A stretch of 64,000 nucleotides of DNA from Mycolicibacterium crocinum (GTDB lineage: Bacteria; Actinomycetota; Actinomycetes; Mycobacteriales; Mycobacteriaceae). This document shows positions 40,795-48,899 of the stretch, in pieces (within the stretch, counting starts at the first letter, position 1; each line of letters begins with the position of its first letter). A program made the position numbers and the translations under genes. The notes under the pieces are model-generated. The model searched no databases. It was not told the DNA's origin and worked only from the letters and a program-made list of their open reading frames with translations. Location of the stretch: assembly GCF_022370635.2 (NCBI RefSeq), contig NZ_CP092362.2, positions 1,860,001 through 1,924,000 of the forward strand. The letters are read 5' to 3'.

Positions 40795-41147
40795 CACCGC
40801 GTGCCTCCCTCGGGTGCGTCGTATCCAGGATGGGCGATGGCCAGCCGGTGGCGAACCAACGCGCGCAGGCCGCCTACCACCTCGTCACCGCGGTCGTCGA
40901 GATCGCCGGCGCGGATGGCCGCGGCGAGGGCGCGTTCGTCCGGATAGCCGAGCCGCTCGAGGGCGGCCAGTGGTTCGGCCGCGGTGTCGTCGAGCAGTTC
41001 GCGTTCGACGGTGCGCAAGACGTTGGCGGCGACGAGGGCGTGGAAGTTGACCGAGCCGGTGGTGTTGGCCCGGACGTCGCCCTCAAGGAACTCCGCAACG
41101 GCAGCGACGAGTTCGGCGGCGGTGGGCCGCCCGTTGAGCCCGGTCAT
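40794..41147 (-). CDS. Small conserved protein (DUF6285-like)
   Basis: The 117-residue helical protein carries the pattern GRPTAAELVAAVAEFLEGDV, VNFHALVAANVLRTVERELL and ALVRHRLAIAHPGYD, which I associate with a small family that is nearly always encoded next to APH-like kinases and acyl-CoA dehydrogenases. The family name DUF6285 is from memory. ATG 41147 overlaps the stop of the kinase gene. It may be a partner subunit of the kinase. No enzymatic motif is visible. Confidence 0.7.
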   Translation of the reverse strand: MTGLNGRPTAAELVAAVAEFLEGDVRANTTGSVNFHALVAANVLRTVERELLDDTAAEPLAALERLGYPDERALAAAIRAGDLDDRGDEVVGGLRALVRHRLAIAHPGYDAPEGGTR

Positions 41148-42115
41148 GAGACACCCTCCAGCAGGTCGAGCACATCCCATTCGGTTTCGCAGACCCGGCG
41201 GCCGATCGCGGCGAGTTCGACCGAACGGGTCTGGCCGCTCAGATGCCGTTCGGCCTGGAAGCGGCAGATCACCCCCCAGCGCAGGGTGGCCAGCACAAGC
41301 CACCACCGAAGCGTCGCCCGGTCGACGGTGGCGCCACCGGCTTCCTCGTAGGCCGCGACGAAATCGTCGATGCTGCCCAGGCCACCGGCGGCCATGCTGG
41401 GCGGAGCGCCGAAACGCCAGGCCCGGATGCAGAACCAGGCGATGTCCTCGTAGATCTCGCCGATGTGGACCAGTTCCCAGTCCAACACCGCCGCCAGGTC
41501 GGAGCCGTCGACAATCAGGTTGCCCATCCGGAAATCACCGTGCACCAGCCGCAGGGGAGAAGGTGGCGGTCGATGTGCCGTCAGCCACCGGAACGCCCAC
41601 TCGAATGTCGCTGTGGTGTCACCCATTTCGTCGAGACGCTGGTGCCATTCCGCCATCTGGTCCTGCTCGGCCAGGCCCGGCGCATCGGCCGCGCCGCGAT
41701 GAATCGCCGCCAGCGCCTGCGCGCACTGCCGCAGCAGCTTGGCGCGCCCGTCATCGTCGAGTTGGCGCTGGATCCGCCGCACGATGGTCTCGCCGGCGAT
41801 CTCACCGCAAATCAGAAACGGATTGCCCAGCGCCTCAACCGAATCGGAGGCGACCAACACGTCGGGTACCGGAGCGCCGGCCGCGGCGGCCGCGACCTGC
41901 ACGGCGGCTTCCAGCTCCATTCCCGCGTGCACATCGTCAGGCGGCCCGGTGCGCAGGATCAGAGCGCGCCGGCCTGATCCGGTGACCGCGTCGAAGGCCC
42001 AGGTGGTGCGGCTGGCTCCGCCGGTCAGCGCGCGCAGGTTGGCGACCTGGGTGTCGTCGCCGAGCAACGGACGCAGGACACCGGTCAAATCGTCGGACAG
42101 TGTTTCGGCGGCCAC
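41144..42115 (-). CDS. APH-family phosphotransferase (acyl-CoA dehydrogenase-associated type)
   Basis: The 323-residue protein has the APH fold with intact catalytic loop LVHGDFRMGNLIVD (His near 192, then Asp and Asn) and metal loop AVLDWELVHIGEIYEDIAW. The nucleotide region is LTGGASRTTWAFD near 31. It is like the kinase domain of human ACAD10/ACAD11, which phosphorylates 4-hydroxyacyl-CoAs so that an acyl-CoA dehydrogenase can remove the phosphate. The adjacent acyl-CoA dehydrogenase gene, two bases away, supports that analogy (inference). The start is GTG 42115. Confidence 0.82.
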   Translation of the reverse strand: MAAETLSDDLTGVLRPLLGDDTQVANLRALTGGASRTTWAFDAVTGSGRRALILRTGPPDDVHAGMELEAAVQVAAAAAGAPVPDVLVASDSVEALGNPFLICGEIAGETIVRRIQRQLDDDGRAKLLRQCAQALAAIHRGAADAPGLAEQDQMAEWHQRLDEMGDTTATFEWAFRWLTAHRPPPSPLRLVHGDFRMGNLIVDGSDLAAVLDWELVHIGEIYEDIAWFCIRAWRFGAPPSMAAGGLGSIDDFVAAYEEAGGATVDRATLRWWLVLATLRWGVICRFQAERHLSGQTRSVELAAIGRRVCETEWDVLDLLEGVS

Positions 42116-42116
42116 G

Positions 42117-43361
42117 TCAGCGAGCCGGCTTGCCGAACTTGAACATCCGTTGGGCCACCCGGCGCATTTGAATCTCCTCGGCTCCCTCGGTGATCCGGTA
42201 GCGACGATGATGGCGGTAGATGTGCTCGAACGGTTCGTGGCGGCTGTAACCGACGCCGCCGTGGACCTGCATGGCCCGGTCGGCCGCCTCGCACACCAGC
42301 CGATTGGCGCGATAATTCGCCATCGACACCTTGTCGGACACCTCGAGGTGGTGGTTGCGGTCGAGTTCGGTGGCCGCGTACCGCACCAGCAGGCGGACCA
42401 TCTGCGCTTCGGTCTGCAGCTCCACCAGTGGCCACTGCACGGCCTGGTTGACTGCCAGCGGCTTACCGAACGTCACCCGCTTGCCTGCGTAGTCCACAGC
42501 ACGGTCGATACAGTACTGGGCGGCGCCGAGGCTGCTCGCCGCCTGCCGAATCCTGTTCTCGTGCAGGAAGGTTTGCGCCACTTCCAGGCCGTGGTCCACC
42601 TCGCCGAGCACGGCGTCGGCAGGGATGCGTACGTCACGCAGGACGACCTCGCCGTGGTCGGTGGGCATGTTGAACGTCCACCAGTAGTAAGGCACTGCGA
42701 AGCCCTCGGCGTCGCATGGAACCAGGAATGCGGTGATACCGCGGGCCTGGCCGTCCTCGCCGGAGGTGCGGGCGAACACCAGGTCGTGGGTGGCGCGATG
42801 GACGCCGGTGTTCCAGCGCTTGTTGCCGTTGATCACCCAGTCGTTGCCGTCGCGGACGGCGCGGGTCTCCAGCCAGGTGGCGTCCGAGCCGTGGTCCGGT
42901 TCGGTGAGTCCGAAGGCCATCGACCGCTTGCCGGTCAGCATCGCCTCGATCCATTCGCTCTTCTGGTCGTCGGTTCCGAACCGGTCCATCATGATCACCT
43001 GGGGGAAGTTCCCGACGATCGAGGATTCGTCCTGAAGATCGTTGTGCAGGCCAAGGCCCTTGTGCGCCAGATGCTCTCGGATCACCGCCATATCGAGGTT
43101 GGAACCGTCACGGCCGCCGAACTTCGATGGCAGCCCGTAGCGCAGCCAGCCCGCCTTGTCAGCTCGACGACGCATCTCGTCGAGCAGATCCTCCCACTCC
43201 CGGCGCGGAATCCCACCGTTCTCGACATCGGTGCGGGCGAACTCGCGACGCTGATCGAAGTACTGCATGTGCTCGCGCTCGAGCGGTTTGATCTCGGCGT
43301 CGATGAACGCGTCCATCTCGGCCAGCAGCGTCGTAAGGTGTTCGGGCAGAGAGAAATCCAC
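42117..43361 (-). CDS. Acyl-CoA dehydrogenase
   Basis: The 414-residue protein has the full acyl-CoA dehydrogenase fold: FAD and substrate segments AFGLTEPDHGSDATWL near residue 152 and RWNTGVHRATHDLVFAR near 180, the C-terminal helical domain, and RITEGAEEIQMRRVA near 393 with the Glu of the catalytic base position. It oxidises an acyl-CoA to the enoyl-CoA, passing electrons to ETF. The sequence type (MDFSLPEHLTTLLAEMDAF) resembles ACAD10/11-like and long-chain enzymes. The start is GTG. It lies 16 bases after the TetR gene. Confidence 0.87.
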   Translation of the reverse strand: MDFSLPEHLTTLLAEMDAFIDAEIKPLEREHMQYFDQRREFARTDVENGGIPRREWEDLLDEMRRRADKAGWLRYGLPSKFGGRDGSNLDMAVIREHLAHKGLGLHNDLQDESSIVGNFPQVIMMDRFGTDDQKSEWIEAMLTGKRSMAFGLTEPDHGSDATWLETRAVRDGNDWVINGNKRWNTGVHRATHDLVFARTSGEDGQARGITAFLVPCDAEGFAVPYYWWTFNMPTDHGEVVLRDVRIPADAVLGEVDHGLEVAQTFLHENRIRQAASSLGAAQYCIDRAVDYAGKRVTFGKPLAVNQAVQWPLVELQTEAQMVRLLVRYAATELDRNHHLEVSDKVSMANYRANRLVCEAADRAMQVHGGVGYSRHEPFEHIYRHHRRYRITEGAEEIQMRRVAQRMFKFGKPAR

Positions 43362-43377
43362 ACTGATCTCCTATCGA

Positions 43378-44037
43378 TCAATATCCGTAGAGCGTTTTCT
43401 TCCAAATGGTGGACAGGGTCGTGATCGCATCGTCGTCCGACAGGCGCAGCCCCAGTCCCGAGCTGTCGGGGCGCAGACATACGGTCGTGAACTGTTCGAA
43501 CAGCAGCGCGATCGCCAGCGCGGTGTGCTCGGGCTGCAAGCCGGCCGCGTAACCGTGCTCCTGGGCGCGCTGCACCGACGCCGCGACGATGTCGATGCCG
43601 AACTGACGGAACTCGTTTTGCAGGGCTGCGAATCGCGGCTGGGTGGCGGCGAGCTGGTCGACGGCGACCATGATGCCGATGCTCTGTTTGAACATCTCCC
43701 AGTACGCGGTCACGACGGTGACGAAAAAACCTGTGTCGTCCGGTGATTCGGGAAGATGTAATCGCAGTCCCGAAGGCAGTACGACATCGTGCAGGAACGA
43801 ATCAGCCAGTGCGGCAAGCAAATCCTCTTTGTCGTCGTAGTACCGGTAGAACACCGCCGGGGACCGGCCGGCCGCCGAGGTGATGTCGACCAAAGTGGTG
43901 CCGTGGAAGCCTCGTTCGGCGAACAGCTTTCGAGCCGCGTCCTCGATGGCTTGGCGGGTCTGGCGACCCTTGGAGCTCAGTGCGCGCGGGGCGTCGCCGG
44001 CCCCGTCCGCGGTGCGCGAACGGCTGGACGGTTCCAT
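43378..44037 (-). CDS. TetR family regulator of the catabolic operons (predicted)
   Basis: The 219-residue protein has a TetR N-terminal domain (IEDAARKLFAERGFHGTTLV, DITSAAGRSPAVFYRYYDDK) at about residues 31-75 and a ligand domain. ATG 44037 is preferred; upstream in-frame sequence runs through the promoter region. It is the first gene of a six-gene operon. A palindrome 27 bases upstream of its start occurs almost identically in front of the second catabolic operon at 50020, so it probably represses both (inference). Ligands of such regulators are usually the CoA thioester of the pathway. Confidence 0.85.
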   Translation of the reverse strand: MEPSSRSRTADGAGDAPRALSSKGRQTRQAIEDAARKLFAERGFHGTTLVDITSAAGRSPAVFYRYYDDKEDLLAALADSFLHDVVLPSGLRLHLPESPDDTGFFVTVVTAYWEMFKQSIGIMVAVDQLAATQPRFAALQNEFRQFGIDIVAASVQRAQEHGYAAGLQPEHTALAIALLFEQFTTVCLRPDSSGLGLRLSDDDAITTLSTIWKKTLYGY

Positions 44038-44063
44038 GGCTGGCCCCCGTGCTCGCTGGTGTG

Positions 44064-44087
44064 AAACTAAAGCTGACGTTACTTTTC
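44064..44087. promoter_or_regulatory. Operator copy A of the predicted TetR regulon
   Basis: AAACTAA (44064-44070), an 8-base spacer and TTACTTT (44079-44085) form an imperfect palindrome with one mismatch. It matches copy B at 50061-50084 in 19 of 24 positions. It lies between the TetR gene (27 bp away) and the divergent mycolic acid methyltransferase gene. Confidence 0.6.
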
Positions 44088-44166
44088 GTTCCGTTGGTTT
44101 GGCAAGGGTGCCGCGACCGCAAAATTCCGATCTGACCTGGTCCAACGCTGGTCCGGTGCGCGTGCC

Positions 44167-44194
44167 TTGACACCATTGCGTACCCTTGTATCTG
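44167..44194 (+). promoter_or_regulatory. Probable promoter of the mycolic acid methyltransferase gene
   Basis: A perfect -35 TTGACA (44167-44172) is followed after 16 bases by TATCTG (44189-44194). Transcription would begin at about 44201, just upstream of a TTG at 44208 and 58 bases before the better placed TTG at 44259. Confidence 0.45.
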
Positions 44195-44258
44195 GTCAGG
44201 GAGGCTCTTGAGCAATTGGAGCTGCACAAAAATCAGCCCAATAGTCGAAGGCTTTTCC

Positions 44259-45140
44259 TTGTCACATGCATTGAGCACCACCTCAGACCTGAAGCCGCAC
44301 TTTGAAGACGTGCAGTCGCATTACGACCTCTCCGACGACTTCTACCGGCTCTTCCTCGACCCGACGCAGACGTACAGCTGCGCCTACTTCGAGCGCGATG
44401 ATCTGACACTGCACGAGGCGCAGCTCGCCAAGATCGACCTGTCGCTGGGCAAGCTGGGCCTGGAGCCCGGGATGACGCTGCTCGACGTCGGCTGCGGCTG
44501 GGGCGCCACGATGCGCCGGGCGATCGAGAAGTACGACGTCAACGTCATCGGGCTGACCCTGAGCCGCAATCAGCAGGCTCATGCCGAGCGGGCGTTCGCC
44601 GAGATGGACACCACGCGCAGCCGCCGTGTTGTGCTGCAGGGCTGGGAACAGTTCAACGAGCCGGTGGACCGGATCGTGTCGATTGGGGCTTTCGAACACT
44701 TCGGGGCGGACCGCTACAACGCCTTCTTCGATTTCGCGTACAGCGTCCTGCCCGACGACGGTGTGATGATGCTGCACTCGATCATGCAGATTCCGCGGGC
44801 CGAGATGGAGGCACGGGGGCTGCCCATCACGATGAGCCTGCTTCGGTTCTTCAAGTTCATCTCGGTGGAGATCTTCCCCGGCGGTCACCTCCCGACGCGT
44901 GAGCTGGTGGTGGACCTCTCCGGGAAGGCCGGCTTCACCACCGAACGCATCCAGTCCCTGGAACAGCACTACGCCAAGACCCTCGACCTGTGGGCCGCCG
45001 CCCTCGAGGCCCGTCGCGACGAGGCGATCGCGCTGCAGTCCGAAGAGGTTTACGACCGCTACATGAAGTACCTGACGGGGTGTGCGGATCTGTTCCGCAA
45101 CCGCTACACCGACGTCTGCCAGTTCACTCTGACGAAGTAG
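44259..45140 (+). CDS. Mycolic acid methyltransferase (MmaA/CmaA family)
   Basis: The protein of about 293 residues modifies double bonds of meromycolate chains with SAM, giving cyclopropane, methoxy or keto-type groups. Visible motifs are [20 protein letters not shown] near the N-terminus, the SAM loop [35 protein letters not shown] and the C-terminal [13 protein letters not shown]. The sequence is closest in my memory to MmaA2/MmaA3-type proteins. No ATG lies at the N-terminus. TTG 44208 follows AGGGAGG too closely (3 bases); TTG 44259 has GAAGG at a normal distance and gives the usual family length; TTG 44271 is a further choice. The gene stands alone, divergent from the TetR operon. Confidence 0.87.
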   Translation: MSHALSTTSDLKPHFEDVQSHYDLSDDFYRLFLDPTQTYSCAYFERDDLTLHEAQLAKIDLSLGKLGLEPGMTLLDVGCGWGATMRRAIEKYDVNVIGLTLSRNQQAHAERAFAEMDTTRSRRVVLQGWEQFNEPVDRIVSIGAFEHFGADRYNAFFDFAYSVLPDDGVMMLHSIMQIPRAEMEARGLPITMSLLRFFKFISVEIFPGGHLPTRELVVDLSGKAGFTTERIQSLEQHYAKTLDLWAAALEARRDEAIALQSEEVYDRYMKYLTGCADLFRNRYTDVCQFTLTK

Positions 45141-45155
45141 GGCGGCCGGGCCGGT

Positions 45156-45521
45156 TCACCACTGGCTCGCACGCCACTTCTCCAGAGCCCGGCGCTCACG
45201 TTTGGTCGGCCGGCCCGCGCCACGGTCGCGGGCCGCTACCGGCACGACCGGGACCGAGGGTGGTTTGGGGGTGCGGTCCAGGTAGCAGGTGGCAGCGTCG
45301 GCGGCACCCACTCGTTTCGCGATCACCCGCACGACTTCGACGATGCGCGTCGTGTCATTCACGAGCGCGCGCACTTCGTCACCGGGCGCCACCGACGTCG
45401 AAGGCTTGGCCAACCGGCCGTTGACCCGAACGTGCCCGCCCCGGCACGCCGCGGCGGCGTCCGGCCGGGTCTTGGTCAGTCGGACCGCCCACAACCATCG
45501 ATCCACCCGGGTCGATTCCAT
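45156..45521 (-). CDS. S4-domain RNA-binding protein (Hsp15/HslR-like)
   Basis: The 121-residue basic protein has an S4 RNA-binding domain in residues 1-65 (RVDRWLWAVRLTKTRPDAAA and GGHVRVNGRLAKPSTSVAPG) and a Lys/Arg-rich C-terminus. Hsp15-type proteins bind the 50S subunit with stalled peptidyl-tRNA. It begins six bases after the HMG-CoA-lyase-like gene, so it is at the tail of the catabolic operon, a position without obvious functional sense. Confidence 0.8.
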   Translation of the reverse strand: MESTRVDRWLWAVRLTKTRPDAAAACRGGHVRVNGRLAKPSTSVAPGDEVRALVNDTTRIVEVVRVIAKRVGAADAATCYLDRTPKPPSVPVVPVAARDRGAGRPTKRERRALEKWRASQW

Positions 45522-45527
45522 CAGGGG

Positions 45528-46433
45528 TCAGTTCAAGATCCGGTCACCGGCCCGCAGCAGAGCGCTGGGCAGATCGTGACCGACCACCGATTTCGCCACT
45601 GCTGCCGCGCTGATCGCGGCCGGTAGGTCGACGTCGACGCCAATCCCGCTGTCTCGCAATAGGTATACGAGGTCCTCGGTGGCGATGTTGCCGCTCGCTC
45701 CCGGTGCGAACGGGCAGCCGCCCAGGCCGCCAACCGAGGAATCGAGCCGTGTCACACCCGCGGCCACCGCCGCGTACGCGCTGGCCAGCCCGGCCCCGCG
45801 GGTGTTGTGGAAGTGCGCTCCCAGGGGCCGATTACCGATGCGGGGTCTGACCTGATTCATCAGTGCGGTGACGCGCCCCGGCGTGGTGGTGCCGATCGTG
45901 TCGGCGATGGCCAGCCGGTCGGCGCCGAATTCACATGCGGCATCGACGATGTCGAGCACCCGCTGCGGCGGGGTGGGCCCGTCGAACGGGCAGTCCCAGG
46001 CCGTGGCGATGATGACCTCGACGGTGACGCCGGAGTCGTGGGCGATGGCGACGATGTCGGCGATCTGTGTGGTGGCCTCGGCGCTGCTGCGCCCGACGTT
46101 GGCCCGGCTGTGGGCGTCGGCCGCCGACACCACGTATTCGACCGACCTCAAGCCCGCGGCGATCGCGCGCTTGGCGCCGTTGGGGCTGGCGACCAGCGCG
46201 GAGAACTCGATGTCCGGATAGTCGCCGAGGTGGGCTGCCAGCTCCGGCGCGTCGGCCAGGGCCGGCACCTTCGACGGCGAGACGAAGGCCGTCGCCTCGA
46301 CCTCGCGCACACCGGTGGCGGCGATCGCGGCGAGGAGTTCGAGCTTGGCGGACAACGGGATCGGGTCTTCGATCTGCAGGCCGTCGCGCAGCGCGACCTC
46401 ACGGATCGTCACGTGTTCGGGTAGGTCGCTCAC
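45528..46433 (-). CDS. Hydroxymethylglutaryl-CoA lyase family enzyme
   Basis: The 301-residue TIM-barrel protein has the HMG-CoA lyase features VTIREVALRDGLQIE (metal-binding Asp at about residue 17), GAHFHNTRGAGLASAYAAV (His ligands) and the Cys loop GGLGGCPFAPGASGNIATED near 235. HMG-CoA lyase splits HMG-CoA to acetoacetate and acetyl-CoA. The actual substrate may be a related 3-hydroxy-3-methylacyl-CoA, given the neighbouring CoA transferase. The start is GTG 46433, overlapping the CoA transferase stop. Confidence 0.87.
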   Translation of the reverse strand: MSDLPEHVTIREVALRDGLQIEDPIPLSAKLELLAAIAATGVREVEATAFVSPSKVPALADAPELAAHLGDYPDIEFSALVASPNGAKRAIAAGLRSVEYVVSAADAHSRANVGRSSAEATTQIADIVAIAHDSGVTVEVIIATAWDCPFDGPTPPQRVLDIVDAACEFGADRLAIADTIGTTTPGRVTALMNQVRPRIGNRPLGAHFHNTRGAGLASAYAAVAAGVTRLDSSVGGLGGCPFAPGASGNIATEDLVYLLRDSGIGVDVDLPAAISAAAVAKSVVGHDLPSALLRAGDRILN

Positions 46434-47632
46434 AGCACCCCCTGGGACTCGAGGTCGGCGATCTCCTCGGACCGCAGGCCCAGAAGTTCACCGTACACCT
46501 CGCTGTTGTGCTGCCCGGGACGCGCTGATCCGGCCGATCGAATGGTGCCGGGGGACTCCGACAGCACCGGAACCACGCCCGGCCCTTTCACATTGCGTCC
46601 GATGCGTTCGTCCCAGTGGTCGGCGATCATGCCGCGGGACAGCAATTGCGGATCGGTGACGACCTCGGCGACGGTGTTGATCGGCCCACTAATCACGCCG
46701 GCCTCGCTGAGAGTGGTGATGATGTCGTCCGGTTGGCGGGCCGCGGCCCAGTCACCGATGATCCTGTCGAGCTCGTCTTGATTGCGGCCGCGCGCAACGT
46801 GATTGGCGAACCGGTCGTCGTCGGCCAGCTCGGGTTGACCCATCGCCGCGCACAACCGACGGAACACGGTGTCCTGGTTGGCGGCGATCACCACCCAGCT
46901 ACCGTCGGCGCTGCGGTAGATGTTGGATGGGGCAATGCCTTCCAGCCGGGTGCCCGACGGTCCGCGCACCACACCACCGACGTCGTAGTCGGGGATCGTC
47001 GACTCCTGCACGGCGAGGCACGATTCCGTCAGTGCCGCGTCGACGATCTGCCCCTCACCGGTGACGGTGCGCCGATATAGCGCCGCCAGCGCACCCTGCG
47101 CGGCGAACATACCGGCCAGACTGTCGCCGAGGGACAGCGCCAGCCGCGGCGGCGGTCCGCCGGGGAAGCCGTTCATATGTCGCAGCCCGCTGGCGGCCTC
47201 GGCCACCGACGCGTAGCCGGCCTTCTTCGCCTCCGGTCCGGTCTGGCCGTAGCCGGACACCCGGACCAGGATGATGCCCCGATTGCGTTCGCGCAGAACG
47301 TCGTAACCCAGGCCCCACTTCTCCAGCGTTCCGGGCCGGAAGTTCTCGACGATGATGTCCGACTTCTCGACCAGATCAAGGAACAGGTCGCGCCCGCGGG
47401 GCTGGCGCAGGTTGAGTGTGACGGCCTTCTTGTTGCGGGCGTGCACCGTCCAGAAGAAGTGGTGACCGTCCAATTCGGCCTGGCCCCAGGTGCGCAGCGG
47501 GTCCGGAGCGCCCGGCGGCTCGATCTTGATGACCTCGGCACCCATGTCGCCGAGCAGCCGGCCGGCGAACGGTCCCGAGATCAGCGTCCCGACCTCGAGG
47601 ACGCGAATACCGTCCAGGGGGCCAGTCGTCAT
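46430..47632 (-). CDS. Class III (CaiB/BaiF) CoA transferase
   Basis: The 400-residue protein has the family III CoA transferase pattern: LDGIRVLEVGTLISGPFAGR split at about residues 6-25, GAEVIKIEPPG, VENFRPGTLEKWGL near 95, and the catalytic Asp in LSLGDSLAGMFAAQ near 168. It would move CoA from an acyl donor such as succinyl-CoA to a carboxylic acid. ATG 47632 is chosen because family homology begins there. It lies between the hydrolase and the lyase in one operon, consistent with activation and cleavage of a branched hydroxy acid. Confidence 0.87.
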   Translation of the reverse strand: MTTGPLDGIRVLEVGTLISGPFAGRLLGDMGAEVIKIEPPGAPDPLRTWGQAELDGHHFFWTVHARNKKAVTLNLRQPRGRDLFLDLVEKSDIIVENFRPGTLEKWGLGYDVLRERNRGIILVRVSGYGQTGPEAKKAGYASVAEAASGLRHMNGFPGGPPPRLALSLGDSLAGMFAAQGALAALYRRTVTGEGQIVDAALTESCLAVQESTIPDYDVGGVVRGPSGTRLEGIAPSNIYRSADGSWVVIAANQDTVFRRLCAAMGQPELADDDRFANHVARGRNQDELDRIIGDWAAARQPDDIITTLSEAGVISGPINTVAEVVTDPQLLSRGMIADHWDERIGRNVKGPGVVPVLSESPGTIRSAGSARPGQHNSEVYGELLGLRSEEIADLESQGVL

Positions 47633-47714
47633 CGCACACCCTTTCTCACCTCGAGCAGACGCAAACTCGCACGAAATTGGGTGAAAATGCGCGATTCTGT
47701 GTCTGCTCGCGCCA

Positions 47715-48899
47715 TCAATCAGCCTTTGAGAAGTCGTGTCGGACCAGCCAATCCGTGACGATCCCGACGGCCTGACGCAGCGTCTCGCGCTGGTCGGGTC
47801 CGGAGTAGTAATGGTTGGCGCCCGGGATCTCGTGCATCTCCTTATCGGGATGCCCGATCGCCTCATAGAGCCGACGGGTATGGCTGGGCGTACAGGCGTC
47901 GTCGGCGAGGTTACCGATCACCAGTGCCGGCACAGCGATGTCCGGGCCGGCCTTCACGGCGTCACCGTTGGCGTCGTCATAGCTCCACTGTGACAGCCAG
48001 CTGCGCAGGGTGCAGAACCGTGCCAGCCCGACCGGGCTCATGTTGACCACCTGCGGATCGCCGAGATAACAGGTGCCCGGGGCGCGTTCGTTGGGGTCGA
48101 CGGTCGGGTCGAGCCACCGTGGGTCGGCCATGGTGCCGTGCACGACGAAACAGAATTCGTCATCGGGTCGGCCTTCGGCTTTGAGCTCGGCCAATTTATT
48201 CTTGACCCACTTGGTGATTCGCCGGTTTCGGGCGATCTGCGCCTCGTGATAGCGCGTCAGGAACTCGTGTGTGTACGGCGGCTGGTTGGGGTTGTCCGGG
48301 TTGTACAGGTCGAGTTCGGGATCCCGCTTGGTGGGGTCGCTCTCGTCGAGGATGGACGCATCCATCCATTCGGTCATGGTGCCGTGCCTGCTGATGTGCG
48401 CGGCCAGCAGCATGATGCCGTCGGCGGGAATCAAGCCCAACTTGGTCAGATCCGGGCCGTCACCGGACGGACTCGCCGTGATCGTCGGGTTCTGAGCCTG
48501 CTGTTGATAGAAGACCGACAGCGACCCGCCGCCGCTCCACCCGGCGAGGACGACCTTGGTGTAACCCAGCCGATTCTTGGCGTCCTTGATGCATTCGCCG
48601 AGATCCTCGACCACCTTCTCCATCAGCAGCGCCGAGTCGGTGCCACGGAAGCGGCTGTTGCAGTAGATGACGTGATGCCCGGCCTTCGCCAGCGCGTTGA
48701 TCATCGGCAGGTAGGCGCCACCGCCGATCGGGTGCATGAACACCAGCACGGTGTCGGACGGGGTGGTGGGTTTGAGCAGGTAGCTCTCCAGCACGACCAG
48801 CTCCGCGACTCCGCCGTAGACGTCGCGGACGGCCGAAGTGTTCTGGTAGGCAATGAGATACGGGATGCGTTCGTAGGCGCGTTTGACCGGGGTAACCAT
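47715..48899 (-). CDS. Alpha/beta hydrolase-fold protein
   Basis: The 394-residue protein has an alpha/beta hydrolase core: FMHPIGGGAYLPMINALA near residue 54 (oxyanion region), nucleophile in LAGWSGGGSLSVFYQQ near 120 and a late His in IPGANHYYSGPDQR near 366. A large helical cap separates the nucleophile and the acid. It may hydrolyse an ester or a C-C bond of the dioxygenase product, but this is inference. Its ATG overlaps the stop of the dioxygenase-like gene by one base. Confidence 0.8.
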   Translation of the reverse strand: MVTPVKRAYERIPYLIAYQNTSAVRDVYGGVAELVVLESYLLKPTTPSDTVLVFMHPIGGGAYLPMINALAKAGHHVIYCNSRFRGTDSALLMEKVVEDLGECIKDAKNRLGYTKVVLAGWSGGGSLSVFYQQQAQNPTITASPSGDGPDLTKLGLIPADGIMLLAAHISRHGTMTEWMDASILDESDPTKRDPELDLYNPDNPNQPPYTHEFLTRYHEAQIARNRRITKWVKNKLAELKAEGRPDDEFCFVVHGTMADPRWLDPTVDPNERAPGTCYLGDPQVVNMSPVGLARFCTLRSWLSQWSYDDANGDAVKAGPDIAVPALVIGNLADDACTPSHTRRLYEAIGHPDKEMHEIPGANHYYSGPDQRETLRQAVGIVTDWLVRHDFSKAD

